DNA from: Lytechinus variegatus
Lineage: Eukaryota; Echinodermata; Echinoidea; Temnopleuroida; Toxopneustidae
Assembly: GCF_018143015.1 (NCBI RefSeq)
Contig: NC_054740.1
Coordinates: 12,606,640 to 12,670,639, forward strand
Length of the DNA stretch: 64,000 nucleotides
Direction: 5' to 3'
Shown here one piece after another: positions 1-10,199 of the stretch. A program made the position numbers and the translations under genes. How positions within the stretch are numbered: the stretch's first letter is position 1; each line of letters begins with the position of its first letter. Below the pieces are notes generated by a model that was given only the letters and a program-made list of their open reading frames with translations, did not search any database and was not told where the DNA came from.

Positions 1-252
1 AATTAATCGTATTTCACTTGACACTAAGGAGAAAATTATAATATTCCATAATTCATAAAAATATACAAAGGAAATAGTGGATAACGGCATCGTCATCGGG
101 CTCCTCATTTGCATACCGCCAGGATGTGCATATAAAATGTCATAACTTTCTTATTTTACATCAGATTTTGATGAAATTTTCAGTGTTATGCTTGTTAGAT
201 TTTTTTCTTTTAATTCAAATCAACCTTTTGTTGGAGTGGACTTGTCCTTTAA
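1..252. mobile_element. Foldback family A, one arm
   Basis: This is one arm of a palindromic element that recurs through the window. It ends at a terminus reading GGACTTGTCCTTTAA (reverse complement TTAAAGGACAAGTCC), preceded by a conserved stretch around 145-190 (CATAACTTTCTTATTTTACA). Other copies are near 16388-17180, 20415-20515, 27190-27830 and three times within 38174-42361. No ORF is present, so it is probably a non-autonomous DNA element. Confidence 0.7.
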
Positions 253-348
253 CTTGAAAAGAAACTAGAAATACAGTCTACACCGCAGTCGTTATTATTA
301 CGATTCACGTCGAAGCCAATTATTATTTGAAATCGAAAGCAACGTTTG

Positions 349-520
349 TAATACCTCAGTCACATTTGCTCTACAGGGGCCGTACGGCTATTCCAAAACA
401 GCTGTTTTATTCGTTTTTATTAAACCATCTGTATGAAGCTATTACACAAAAAAGATGTTAAAACGGCTGTTTTCGACTAGCCGTATGGCCGCCGTAAAGC
501 AAATGCGACTGAGGTATTAT
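349..520. mobile_element. Palindromic MITE with about 70-nt arms
   Basis: The left end (AATACCTCAGTCACATTTGC) is mirrored by the right end (reverse complement AATACCTCAGTCGCATTTGC). The match continues inward through the CCGTACGGCTA / CCATACGGCTA and ACAGCTGTTTTA / ACAGCCGTTTTA segments. It lies in the last eEF1A intron, about 120 bp before the acceptor. A diverged relative is at 46985-47130. Confidence 0.75.
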
Positions 521-639
521 AGCTTAGGCTAAAGCAACAAGTATTTTTGATGCAGACAAACAATCCTCGGCCTCGGTGGAAGACCCCTGGTCATGTTTCC
601 TTTCTTGTGAACATACGCGATTTTATTTCCTTCTTACAG

Positions 640-1005
640 GTAATCATCATGAACCATCCTGGACAGATCCATGCTGGCTATTCCCCGGTTTTGGATTGCC
701 ACACTGCTCATATTGCCTGCAAGTTTGCCCATCTCCTAGAGAAGATCGACCGTCGATCAGGCAAGGTTCTCGAGACAAACCCAAAGATGGTGAAGTCTGG
801 TGACGCTGCCATTGCTACATTGGTTCCTACAAAGCCGATGGTTGTCGAGAGCTACGTGGAATTTCCTCCGCTTGGTCGGTTTGCTGTACGTGACATGAAG
901 CAGACCGTTGCTGTAGGTGTGGTGAAGGCTGTCGAGAAGAAGGAATCATCCGGCGGCAAGGTGACCAAGGCTGCTCAGAAGGCTACTGGCAAGAAGAAGA
1001 AGTAG
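640..1005 (+). CDS. EEF1A: eEF1A, last coding exon (partial gene)
   Basis: This exon encodes the C-terminal 121 residues of elongation factor 1-alpha, the GTPase that delivers aminoacyl-tRNA to the ribosome. Seen: a pyrimidine-rich acceptor ending in CAG at 637-639, then a phase-0 reading frame to TAG at 1003-1005. Family-typical stretches include [53 protein letters not shown] and a lysine-rich tail ending GKKKK. These belong to beta-barrel domain 3, which contacts tRNA and eEF1B. The GTPase domain and domain 2 must lie before the window. The frame stays open upstream of the acceptor, but those residues do not resemble eEF1A, so they are read as intron. The frame is intact and an acceptor is present, which argues against a processed pseudogene, although a broken paralogue cannot be excluded without the upstream exons. 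Confidence 0.93.
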   Translation, partial: VIIMNHPGQIHAGYSPVLDCHTAHIACKFAHLLEKIDRRSGKVLETNPKMVKSGDAAIATLVPTKPMVVESYVEFPPLGRFAVRDMKQTVAVGVVKAVEKKESSGGKVTKAAQKATGKKKK

Positions 1006-1139
1006 CATGATGCTTCTATAAAATGTCATGATTAGAGGGGATGGGGGGGGGGTATGTCGCACAAAAGAAGTCACAAGTTGTATAAGTTTCAAAATCTAAT
1101 TTTTATGATTGATTTTGTACGCATTTATGATACATAATT

Positions 1140-1790
1140 ATCTGTTACCTAGCTTATTAAAGAAAATAATAATGCGAGCACGAAGCACGAGATTGAAATT
1201 TTCCAATGTACTGACCTGAAAACGGAACAATTTAAATCGTCAACAGGGTGCATGCCTATCTCATAAAACAAATAATACCAGCAAGAAACGCGAACTGAAA
1301 CATCTTTGTATATTGACTTTAAATTCAAGTACTTGCACTTTGATCAGGAATACTATGCCGATCGCACTAAATAATATACAGTCTTGTAAACGGCATAAAA
1401 ATATACCCCGAAAGGGAACATTTTATGCACTCTAATTTTTCACGAAAGAAGTATAGGCAGACCTGAAAGGGCCATTTCGAGGACTATCTGGCTGTCTAAA
1501 TTCATGAAAATATGTAATTATCGAGCGCAAAGCGCGAGCTAATTGATCTGAAATTGATCTGAAAAACGGGACATTTTAAGCATGGTTTTGCAATCACATT
1601 TAAGATGTGTATCTTTCAAAACAAACTAATGAAAGTGAGAAGCAAAACTGAATCATTTGTGCGTGTGTGTGTATTAACTTTAAAATAAGGCGTATCATTA
1701 CTGAATGGGATATGTTTCTCATTAAACAGGCAATGCCAGCGCAAAGCGCGGAGAAATAATCATGTCGGTAGTGACGTATGTAATTAAAGC
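1140..1790. repeat. Dispersed 'GCGAGCGCGAAGCGCGAGC' repeat cluster
   Basis: Several diverged units pair a GC-rich palindromic core with a nearby CTGAAAACGGGACATTT-like block. Cores are near 1174, 1524 and 1740; blocks are near 1212 and 1558. The same pairing recurs at 10.2-11.6 kb and 27.1-27.9 kb, and cores occur inside the hAT-type element at 6.3-7.8 kb. No coding potential is evident. Confidence 0.6.
1156..1161 (+). promoter_or_regulatory. Candidate poly(A) signal of eEF1A (ATTAAA)
   Basis: ATTAAA lies about 150 nt after the eEF1A stop codon, the first plausible hexamer downstream. The 3' UTR also contains a poly-G run near 1041-1051. The position suits a short 3' UTR, but the assignment is inference. 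Confidence 0.35.
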
Positions 1791-2124
1791 TGTGCTTTTG
1801 TCAGTTTTCCATTCCACTTCTCTCCAATAATTGTAACCCCCTTTACTTGTCTTCTTCTCTTTCTACCACCCTTCCTTTCCTTCTTTGTTATCATCATATT
1901 CTTCTCATATTTTCTTTTATTTCTTGCCATTTTTCCTCCTTTTTGCGCTCCTGGATCTGCCAAATGGCTTTGACTCCGGGTGAGCAAAGCAAAAGTGAAT
2001 CATGAGATATAATTAAAATAAAAAGTGACTACCTATTTTTCACTTGAACTTCATAAAAGCTTCTGGGGTGGGGCCTTTTATGATATAGTTAACAATTTAT
2101 AATGATTATTATCCACATAGAAAT

Positions 2125-2330
2125 AATCTATTCCAAGACAGAGTATTGTCATTACCCCCAGCTTTAGCTCGAGCTGCCCTACAGAGTGCATTCAAGGGAA
2201 TCCTTCACCGGATCATCGGTGTTTAGTGCTGCACAATGTGGGTGAATTTCATTCTAAAGAAAACCATGTCGACTGGGATTCGAGGCCACGTCCCTCTGAT
2301 TAAAAGAAGAGAAACATTACCATGACGCCC
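2125..2330 (-). mobile_element. tRNA-derived SINE fragment
   Basis: Read on the minus strand, it carries a degenerate B-box-like segment near 2275-2285 and a SINE body with the 'CACATTGTGCAGCACT' block seen in the SINEs at 45145 and 52651. It is diverged and truncated. The rest of 1790-3650 shows no gene or recognisable element apart from AT-rich sequence. Confidence 0.55.
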
Positions 2331-3654
2331 CCATATTACATCCGAGCCAGAAAATTTACAATATAGCTGATTAGTGTCGAAACATGTGATTCTAAACCTA
2401 TCAAATATACACAGAAAAACATGGGAGTGGGAAATTGTCAGAGTTGAAGCCTATTTCAATACGAGGGTGTGCAGCTGCTGAGTTAATGAATCCGGCACTG
2501 CTTACTGTGAATCTTTGAAATTGAAGCCTAATTTCATCTAACTATAATTCTAATTCATTTGGTTTTGTACCAGCCATTTAAGTCATGTGAACCACGCAGC
2601 CATGTCCATGCATAGTATGCTCTTTAACGCAAGTGCCATTTATGTGATACACATTCGGCTTATATACAATCCACTTTGGTCTTTCAGCGCATGGAAATGT
2701 TTATGTACTGATGTTATTTTGTTGTACCCTTCCTCATTACATCAATCATCAATTCCGTGAATCCCTTATCATGGACAATCAGCATCAAGAAGAGTGTAGA
2801 CATTCATTAAAAAAAAGGAGAAAGAAAGATATATAGCAGCTGAACCATATCCTCTTAAAACCTATTTGTACTTTTGGTTCTTTTCCCAAAGTCGATATGC
2901 CTTTTCCAATCATTATATTAATGTGTGCCCTTTACTTGATTACGATATGAAAGATACGAAAATAAAAATATGTTGAAAGTATAGATTTTTGTTTGTTTGA
3001 TCGTGTACCCGATCCAAACAAGATTAAATGTGTCATTTTTGTCTTGCTTATTATACATAACTTCATCTCAAGCACTGAATGAGCTGGATATGTTAAAGAC
3101 TCGTACAATCTCTCTTTGTAGCTTTCTCTAAATTTGAATAAAGAGCTGAATAGGCTATTTTACATTAGAAAACAAAATGAAAATATAAAGAATGAAAATG
3201 AAAATGTCAAATTTAAATTCTAATGACTGCAAATGCCAAATCTGAATTGTAATAGCGGAAAGGGAACATTCATTAACCACTACACATTTGCAATGATCAT
3301 GGATTTTGAACGATATTGGAGTATAATTTACACAACTCACGACCCTTTACCAATGATTTAGGCAAGCTTAAATCTTGACTTTTCCCATATGGTATATATA
3401 ACAAAATAAATTAAATAAAATTATTATAATCGTGTGATGGTTTCATAGGTTTACATAACTTACAAATGTAATTTATACCACAGACTGCTTAATAAATCTC
3501 TTTTTGTTGTGAAGTTCCTCATAGCCCTTTTTCGTTGTTGGAAATATTATTTCGTTAAAAATGAAATAAATAAAATTAAAATGAATCATATTCCACTGTA
3601 GTCTTTTTAAAATCCAAAAGGCAAGAATATTTCAAAGACTCGCAACGTTTTGCT

Positions 3655-3965
3655 TTTTATTACATTAGCGTATTTTAGCATCAACTTCGTAGACGTTTTT
3701 AAGAACGTTGAGAATCTATTAAAATGCCCGTCAAATCACAATGGATAGATTAGAGGTCATTGTCGAAAGTTGGTGAACCGGGATCTATCGTCTTAATGTT
3801 CGGACTGGACGAAAAATTGCAAATAATGTCGTTTGCCCAAATGGTACGACACTGCTGTTTTGATTCACCGATTTTCGACAAAGGCTGCTTCGTTATAATT
3901 GTGAAGGACATTTGACAAAAGATTATCAGCGTTATGGAAAGCGTCTGCGAAGATATTGCTAAAAT
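3655..3965. repeat. Repeat C, copy 1 (inverted relative to 8030-8340)
   Basis: This 300-bp segment matches the reverse complement of 8030-8340. Shared anchors include ATCACAATGGATAGATTAGAGGTCATTG near 3736 and its complement near 8246, a GATTCACCGA block near 3861, and GCGTCTGCGAAG near 3942. The family has no evident ORF. It directly abuts the MITE at 3986. Confidence 0.65.
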
Positions 3966-3985
3966 GTCCTGTTAATTATGAATCT

Positions 3986-4145
3986 GGGGAGCGTTTCATG
4001 AAAGGACTTGTCGGACGTTTTATCCGACAAGTCCCATTTTATCCGACAGTTACCATAGTAACTATACCTTTCAGCCAATCAACATCAGAGAAAGATGTCA
4101 GATCTGACTACTTGTCGGATGAAAATGTTGATGAAACACCCCCCT
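3986..4145. mobile_element. MITE with 'GGGGAGCGTTTCATG' ends
   Basis: This is a palindromic element with ends GGGGAGCGTTTCATGAAAGG and a diverged complementary end near 4125-4145. The interior repeats GTCGGA/TCCGAC motifs. A second copy in inverted orientation is at 49523-49682. From 4146 to 5330 I see only a poly-C/poly-A tract (4682-4700) and no gene. Confidence 0.65.
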
Positions 4146-5334
4146 GATGACCCCTCATTTTTGTAGGCATTAGATGGCTTCATTTTACTTTAATTTTTAA
4201 TACATTTGGTAATACGTACCTGTCACACTTTATATGCGGTCCTTTACCATGTTTACCATGTCATATCCCCAGAAAATATATATATTATATAAATGGGCAA
4301 CCTGGATTATGACACGATATTTGCTCTAGACCTGCAACAATCGCACCAGACTTAATTTCGTCTTAGATGTAGGTAGGGTTAGGGTTGGAATATGGGCAGG
4401 GTATGGTCTTAAACCCAGGGTTCAAGTTGGTCATTTGATTAGTATGTGGAATTCAGAGCGGAGCAAACTGGATGTATTCTTTGAAGCCATGGAAATAAAA
4501 GCAATCATTATGGTGAGTCTTGTTATATTTTGTATTTGTTCCATTCTTAAATTGCATTCGTTTCGTAAGGAGTGTAACCTATACTACTAGAGACTATATC
4601 TGCTAGTCGTAACTAAAATGTTCACTCTTCATGAGGGTCATTATAAGCCATTAAGTTAAGAAATATTCATTGTCAGTGCATCCCCCCCCCAAAAAAAAAA
4701 AACACGACAATTATTAGAGATTCATTACAACTAAATCACAATGCCAATGACACATAATCATACCGCATAGAATTTCCCCTTGCATAGAACTTGAATGATT
4801 CCTTATTCACACATGAGTGAGTAAAACCAAACTGAATACGAAAAAAGGCACTTTGAATTGCAAAAGAAAATTATGTCTCTCAAAAGTTTCATATTTTCTC
4901 TTTAATTCGATACCCTACTCAAAACAACCAAGGAATGAAAACGAATGTTCGGATTCTTTGAAATAGTGCTTGCATTTAATTTGTAGATTAATCAAAATAA
5001 TAAATGCCCCATCATGCATGGCAAAACTGTATGCACCGTTTTGCGATGGCAGCGGTGTCGTCAACATTAAAATCTTAACCAAGGTTTTTGAAAATGTCAT
5101 AATTAATTAAAACTGATATTAAACTATTTCATGAAACTTGGACATAAGGCTAATCAAGGATTGTAATCTTGCAGGAATTTGCAGGTCACATGACGAAGGT
5201 CAAAGTAATTTTATGGTCAATGATTTTTGACGTTGTTGTTGGTATCATAATTGAAATCTTAACCAAGGTTTATAAAAATATCACCATAACTTTGCAAGTG
5301 TTTGGACATATTCCATGAGACGTGTTCGTTCATT

Positions 5335-5515
5335 AAAAAAAGTTTACCCAGTATTGGGTAAAATGGGAACATGCTTTTTGGTTGGGTAAAACCCAATATG
5401 TTGTAAATTTTACGCAATGTTGAATTTAATTAGCCCAATATGGGGTAAAAATACCCGCCAGCAGACATGCATGTTCCCTTTCTGCACAATATTGGGTTAA
5501 GTTTATTCAGTGAGA
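5335..5515. mobile_element. MITE with 'TTTACCCAATATTGGGTAAA'-type ends
   Basis: Opposed copies of ACCCAATATTGGGT-like sequence occur at 5342-5360, 5383-5400, 5435-5452 and 5487-5505. The surroundings (5050-5330 and 5540-5640) are diverged copies of the 'AACCAAGGTTTTTGAAAATG ... GGTCACATGACGAAGGTCAAAG' repeat, which is better preserved at 33331-34285. Confidence 0.5.
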
Positions 5516-5689
5516 GTGTTTAAGGGTATGCCATGCAAGTCAAACGATCCAAGCCATGCAAAGGCCATTCGGGTCAATGATCTTTGTATCAATATCAAAA
5601 ATTTAACTAAAGTTAAGGTTTTTGCACTTTGATAAACAATGACAATATTAATGATAATCATAATAATGATAATAATATCAATAATAGAT

Positions 5690-6175
5690 GGATTTATAAA
5701 GCGCTTTTTTGAGTGAGGATAAAAGTGCTGCTATCACTCTGGCTTTAGCTTGAGCTACCTTCACCGGCGCTCACTGCAGGGGCGGAAATCTCTCCCAAAA
5801 GGTAGGGGGGACAAGGGGCCGGAAAATTTGACAAGCAAAAAAAAGGGTTATCACCCAAAATTTAAGGTCATTTCGGACGAAAATAAATTTGAAAATAAAT
5901 CATAAAAGACCACAAAATAGTAGGGGGACATAATTGTGTCCCCCCCCTACTATTTGAGTAGCGGGGGACACGTCCCTCTGTCCTTCCTGGGATTTTCGCC
6001 CATGGCTCACTGATTGCATTGATTAATCCTGCCCATTCACTTCACCTGGGTCGAGTGCAGCACAGTATGGATAAATTTCTTACTGAAGGAAAACACGCCA
6101 TGGCTAGGATTCGAACCGACGATCCTATGTTTGAATGGCGATAGTCAGAACCACTAAACCACGATTCGCCCACAC
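5690..6175 (-). mobile_element. tRNA-derived SINE interrupted by a second element
   Basis: On the minus strand the head is at 6175-6100, with a B-box-like GGTTCGAATCC near 6108-6118. The tail reaches 5690, where TTTATAAAGCGC matches the SINE terminus. A foldback insert of about 225 bp lies at 5777-6003. Its ends are GGGGCGGAAATCTCTCCC and GGGATTTTCGCCC and it contains opposed AGTAGGGGGACA/TGTCCCCCCCCTACT. The insert splits the SINE body, giving the order of events: SINE first, foldback later. Confidence 0.65.
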
Positions 6176-6340
6176 GAGCAATTTAAAGAAAAAATTGAAA
6201 GTAAGAGCCCTATAATGGTTTCTATATTATCAACAAATGGATGACTGTAATTTTTGTTCTCTAGGCAACGAAGGTCTACGGTCATTATGCGTGTCAATAA
6301 ACTAATATCTTTTTACAAAATAAGCAAAGTCGGTTAGGAC

Positions 6341-7784
6341 CAACCGCGTAGCCATGCAGGATTTCATTTTGGAGGGGGCGGTAAATGCACGCGAAGCGTG
6401 CCAACACTTACAGAGCGCGCGAAGCGCGCTCCCTAGGGGGTGGGTGCAGGGAGAGGAGTTTCCCCCTCCCGCGCGAATCGCGAAGCTTTTAGTGTTTCAT
6501 AAATTAAAATGAAAAGGAGCCGTTTCTCTTGTCTCTAGTACCTCCAATTCGGTTGACTATATTGCGATTTTGAACCTTGTTTTCAAAAGTGTTTGTGAAC
6601 ACACAAAAGAGGTATACAATGGAGGAAATTAAAATGATAATAACTCCGCGCGAAGCGCGGAAGCTAAAGTGTTTTATCAATTTTTCTTGCCATAAAAAGG
6701 GTCCCGAAAAGGGTATTCTCAAAGATATATTGAAACTTTCTTTGGAAAGATCAGATTTGATTACAAACAATTTAGCATCAGTGCATATTTTTAACTCGCA
6801 AAACAGAGGAGAAGATTGGTAGAGGAAGATATTCCTCCCCGCGCAGAGCAATGAAACTCTAAAATTTCAAAGGGCGGACGTTTCATCAAATGTAAATATC
6901 TCTAATACCCAATCGTCTCTTAATCAATTGATTTTCTAAGATTATTGACCTTCATTACAAGGAAAATAGTGCGCATAAAATTGAAACTTCTGTGATTTAT
7001 TGAAATTATCTATCTATATAATGAAGGATGATTATTTTTTTTTACTTATCCTGAAGCGCTTCATTTTGAATATAAAGAAGCTTAAGTGTCATTCAAAATT
7101 TCAAACTAAGGGCGCAAAACAGGACAGGAGATGAATGTATACAGGGAAATGACATGAAGTTTAATACAATTTGATAAAAAAATATTGTACTTTTTTATTT
7201 AATACGACACGAATTCCATACCTTCCTCTTTTTAAATTAGGAACCTGTTTGCCCCCAAATTATGGTTGTTTATAGTAATGAGCCGAAAAGCGGGAGAAGC
7301 TGACTTTATGGAGGTGACGGCAGAAACTGATATAAAGATTTTACCCGCTCGGAGCCGACCAGACCAGAAGTTGCGCGATCAATTGAAAAAAAAAGATAAC
7401 TTCATATATTTACTTCGGCCTAACTTTACTCAAATTCATGCCCTAATATATACAATTTTAACTTTAACTGGCAAGAAGCACATAGCTAAGGTGGAAAAAC
7501 AGGGTAAGAGAAGAGGTGGGGGAACAATGGAGAACTTCAATATTGTCATTTAACCGCGCGCAGCGCTGAAGCAAAATTCATATATGAATTTAGAGCAAGA
7601 AGAGTGAAGGAGTTTCTCTTTTGAAAAAAAAATAAAGAATAAAAAGAAAAAACACAAAGCTACCTTTCTTCCTTTTCCTCCCTTCCCTTTTTCTTTTCTC
7701 CTCTCTTTTTTCCCTTCTTTTTTTCTTTTTGGGGACGTTTTGGGGGGGCGACCGCCCCCACCGCCCCCCCTGGCTACGCGCCTG
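6341..7784. mobile_element. Non-autonomous hAT-type element with 8-bp target duplication
   Basis: The exact 8-bp direct repeat GTTAGGAC (6333-6340 and 7785-7792) flanks the element. Its ends begin CAACCGCGTAGCCATGCAGG on the left; the right end, reverse-complemented, begins CAGGCGCGTAGCCAGG. An 8-bp duplication and CA(G)-starting inverted ends fit the hAT superfamily. Inside are GC-rich palindromic 'GCGCGAAGCGCG' cores (6382, 6417, 6650, 7555), a pyrimidine/purine-rich tract (7660-7740) and poly-G/poly-C next to the right end. The short internal ORFs do not resemble a transposase, so mobility would depend on an enzyme supplied elsewhere. Confidence is high for the boundaries and moderate for the superfamily. 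Confidence 0.8.
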
Positions 7785-7944
7785 GTTAGGACTTTGAATT
7801 GTAAAGATAAATTTGAAATCATCAGTTACTGGTATTATAATTTATCAAACTTTGATATAATTACGTTCCTCTCTCCTAACTTTCCTTTCTTTCTTTCTTT
7901 CTTTCTCTCTCTCTCTCTTTGAAAAAAATATCTTACACGGGGTT

Positions 7945-8466
7945 GTTTTGAAAGTCAGCACTTCTGCTATTGCGTAATGCAGGTGAGACTGCCAGAGGCC
8001 TGCCATTTGTTATGGATTGCCTTCCGATTTTAGCAATTACTTCGCAGACGCTTCCTATTACGCAGAGAATCTTTTTGTCATAAGCTCTCCATAATTAATA
8101 AAGCAGCCGGCCTTTGTCGAATTCGGTGAATCTAAACAGCAGTGTCGCCCAGGACTCTGGATAAACGACAGTCATAATTTTCAATTTTTATCCGGTCCGA
8201 ATCTTAAGACGATGTGCTGTCCCGGTCCACCAACTTTCGGCAATGACCTCTAATCTATCCATTGTGATTTGACGGACATATTCAATAGAATGTGAACGTT
8301 GCAGAAAGTGTCTGTGGAGTGGATGCTAAAATACGCTAATGGCATGGTTAACAGAAGAATTTATGCATGGCTTATCGTCAAAAAGAAAATGAAATAAATG
8401 GAGCGCCCCTGGCAGTCTCGCCTGCATTACGCGATTCAATGTAGCAGCAGTGCTGAATTTGAAAAC
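7945..8466. mobile_element. Foldback element with about 65-nt inverted ends enclosing repeat C
   Basis: The left end (7945-8010) reads GTTTTGAAAGTCAGCACTTC and the right end reads, in reverse complement, GTTTTCAAATTCAGCACTGC. Both continue into GCGTAATGCAGG(T/C)GAGACTGCCAG. The interior 8030-8340 is the second copy of repeat C. The same terminal sequence appears at the right end of the compound repeat at 33331-34285, so the two are related families. Confidence 0.7.
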
Positions 8467-8499
8467 GGCTATAAAATAATCATTTACAAAAAACACAAT

Positions 8500-8770
8500 T
8501 CATATGATGATGCCCATTCCGTCCATCAAATTTCATATAATCATTCGTCTAATAACCATTTGGGCCAATCATCACGTCGTAGTAATCACCATTTCGTCTA
8601 TGACCATTTGTCTAATAACCAGTTGGTCTGTCCATTTCATTTTCATTCATTAGCACAATAACCACGAAGTCCAATTAGACTAAATGGTATAAGGACTAAA
8701 TGGCCATTTTGACCAACTGGTTATAGACGAAATAGTGAGTGGACGAATCGGCAATTAGACCATGTGGATA
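8500..8770. repeat. Degenerate 'GACCAACTGGTTATTAGACGAAATGG' inverted minisatellite
   Basis: Short units around TTCGTCTAATAACCATTTGG run in one orientation from 8535 to 8625 and in the other from 8670 to 8765 (GACCAACTGGTTATAGACGAAATAG). They form an imperfect foldback of about 230 bp. The open frames here are by-products of the repeat. Confidence 0.5.
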
Positions 8771-9284
8771 TTGTGGACGAACTGATGGTAGACCAAAGGA
8801 CATTAGTTGGCAATTGAACGAATTGGAAATAAAGCAAAACCAAAGGTGTTGTATAAGTGTTGAACCATCATCAAAGAGAGAACGCCGGTTTAAACTTACA
8901 GGTGGTTCTCTACCGACTGAGTCAGGAACAAATCTAAAAATTGTCAATTTGAAATAAAAAGTCAATACCAATTTTATGTGGTAAATGTTTACGCTTGGAT
9001 GATAAGGAGACATCCTTTGCTGTGATGTAAGATAAGGACAAGGATGATATCAGTGCATCATAGACCCACTCATGGTAGGCTTAATGACTTTTGTCAATGT
9101 TTTCACGATGTATTAATTAGTTTAGTTTAGTTTAGTTTACTCCAACGATGTTGTAGGACGAAGCCTGTTCATCGATCAAAGTAGAAATGTCTATTGTTGC
9201 TCTCCTTCAGACAAAATTAGATGCGCTACTTATGTTGGCATGGAGGGGTGGCAGGGGTATCTTAGACAGTGAAAAATCCCATGG

Positions 9285-9795
9285 AAACACACAAGAAACG
9301 AAAATTACTCAAAGTCATAGGCAATCTTCTCCCAATGCTTATCCAGTCTATTCTTAAAAGCAATCACTGAACAAGCAGTAACTACATCTTCTGGGAGACT
9401 GTTCCACACATCTATCACTCGGTTAGCAAAGAAAAACTTACGCACATCAAGACGCGAATATCTTTTCTCTAGCTTTAAGGAATGACCTCGCGTTTTACCA
9501 CCTTGTCTCAGATAGAAAAGTTCAGAACTTGAATCATAGCATGGATAGGTCCATGATCATAGTAACCATGCAGATATTTGTACACATCAATCATGTCACC
9601 TCTTTTACGTCGATGACTGAGTGATGGCAATTTCAGGAGGCGAAGACGTTCAGAGTATGATAGGTGCTTAATACCTGGGATCAATTTAGTAGCTCTACGT
9701 TGGACACTTTCTAACCGCCTCTGCTCACCCAGCTTATACGGTGACCACGCAGCCTGGCCATACTCTAAGATTAGCCCACAAAACGTACGTGTCAC
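9285..9795 (-). pseudogene. LINE 3' end: C-terminal reverse-transcriptase region (CR1/Jockey-like), decayed
   Basis: Minus-strand translation gives the conserved tail of a non-LTR retrotransposon polyprotein. An upstream part (9795-9530) contains LEYGQAAWSPY, RRLESVQRRATKLIPG and YSERLRLLKLPSL. A downstream part in another frame (about 9520-9290) contains FFFANRVIDVWNSLPEDVV and FKNRLDKHW. A frame break near 9520 separates them, so the copy is dead. It is strongly 5'-truncated; the catalytic YxDD region is absent. TTAGTTTAG repeats at 9116-9140 lie just beyond its 3' side. Confidence 0.8.
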
Positions 9796-9796
9796 T

Positions 9797-9935
9797 GAAA
9801 ATCTTCAAGCAACATTGCAGACTCGACCTCAGAGGGCACTCTTTCAGCAAAAGAGTTGTCAACGACTGGAACAACAATCTTCCAGACCTTAGTCAGAGGG
9901 AGTATATCTGTAAAAGATCATTCGACATTTACTGA
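9797..9935 (+). pseudogene. Second, opposed LINE C-terminal fragment
   Basis: Immediately next to the minus-strand fragment, the plus strand encodes KIFKQHCRLDLRGHSFSKRV followed by VNDWNNNLPD. This aligns in kind to the 'R.FFFANRVIDVWNSLPEDV' part of the other fragment. It represents the same portion of a different LINE in the opposite direction, so the locus is two independent insertions or one rearranged insertion. It is too short to be functional. Confidence 0.6.
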
Positions 9936-10199
9936 TGGTCCAAAAAATTATATGATTATGTAGCTGCACTGCACGATCCAACTCTCTAGCGTGCCGTGAT
10001 AGTTGATTCGTCTGTAATTTCCCAAGAAGTGACCGGAAGACATACAGGACTTTCTTTTCCGTATATTGGTAATGCAGATGAAGATTTGATTTGTGCCATA
10101 TATTATGTATGGAATGATTGATTCCTGAGGTCAAGTCACAATCCGAAAAGAGTTGCAGTATAAGATTCATTGTAAAATGCCCTCTTTTGATATATACTG

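Noticed and set aside
547..639. Upstream extension of the eEF1A reading frame
   Set aside because: The frame is open, but residues before 640 do not resemble eEF1A and a good acceptor lies at 637-639.
6504..7822. Possible transposase in the hAT-type element
   Set aside because: The frames are short, on both strands, and lack hAT catalytic or dimerisation features; the element is called non-autonomous.
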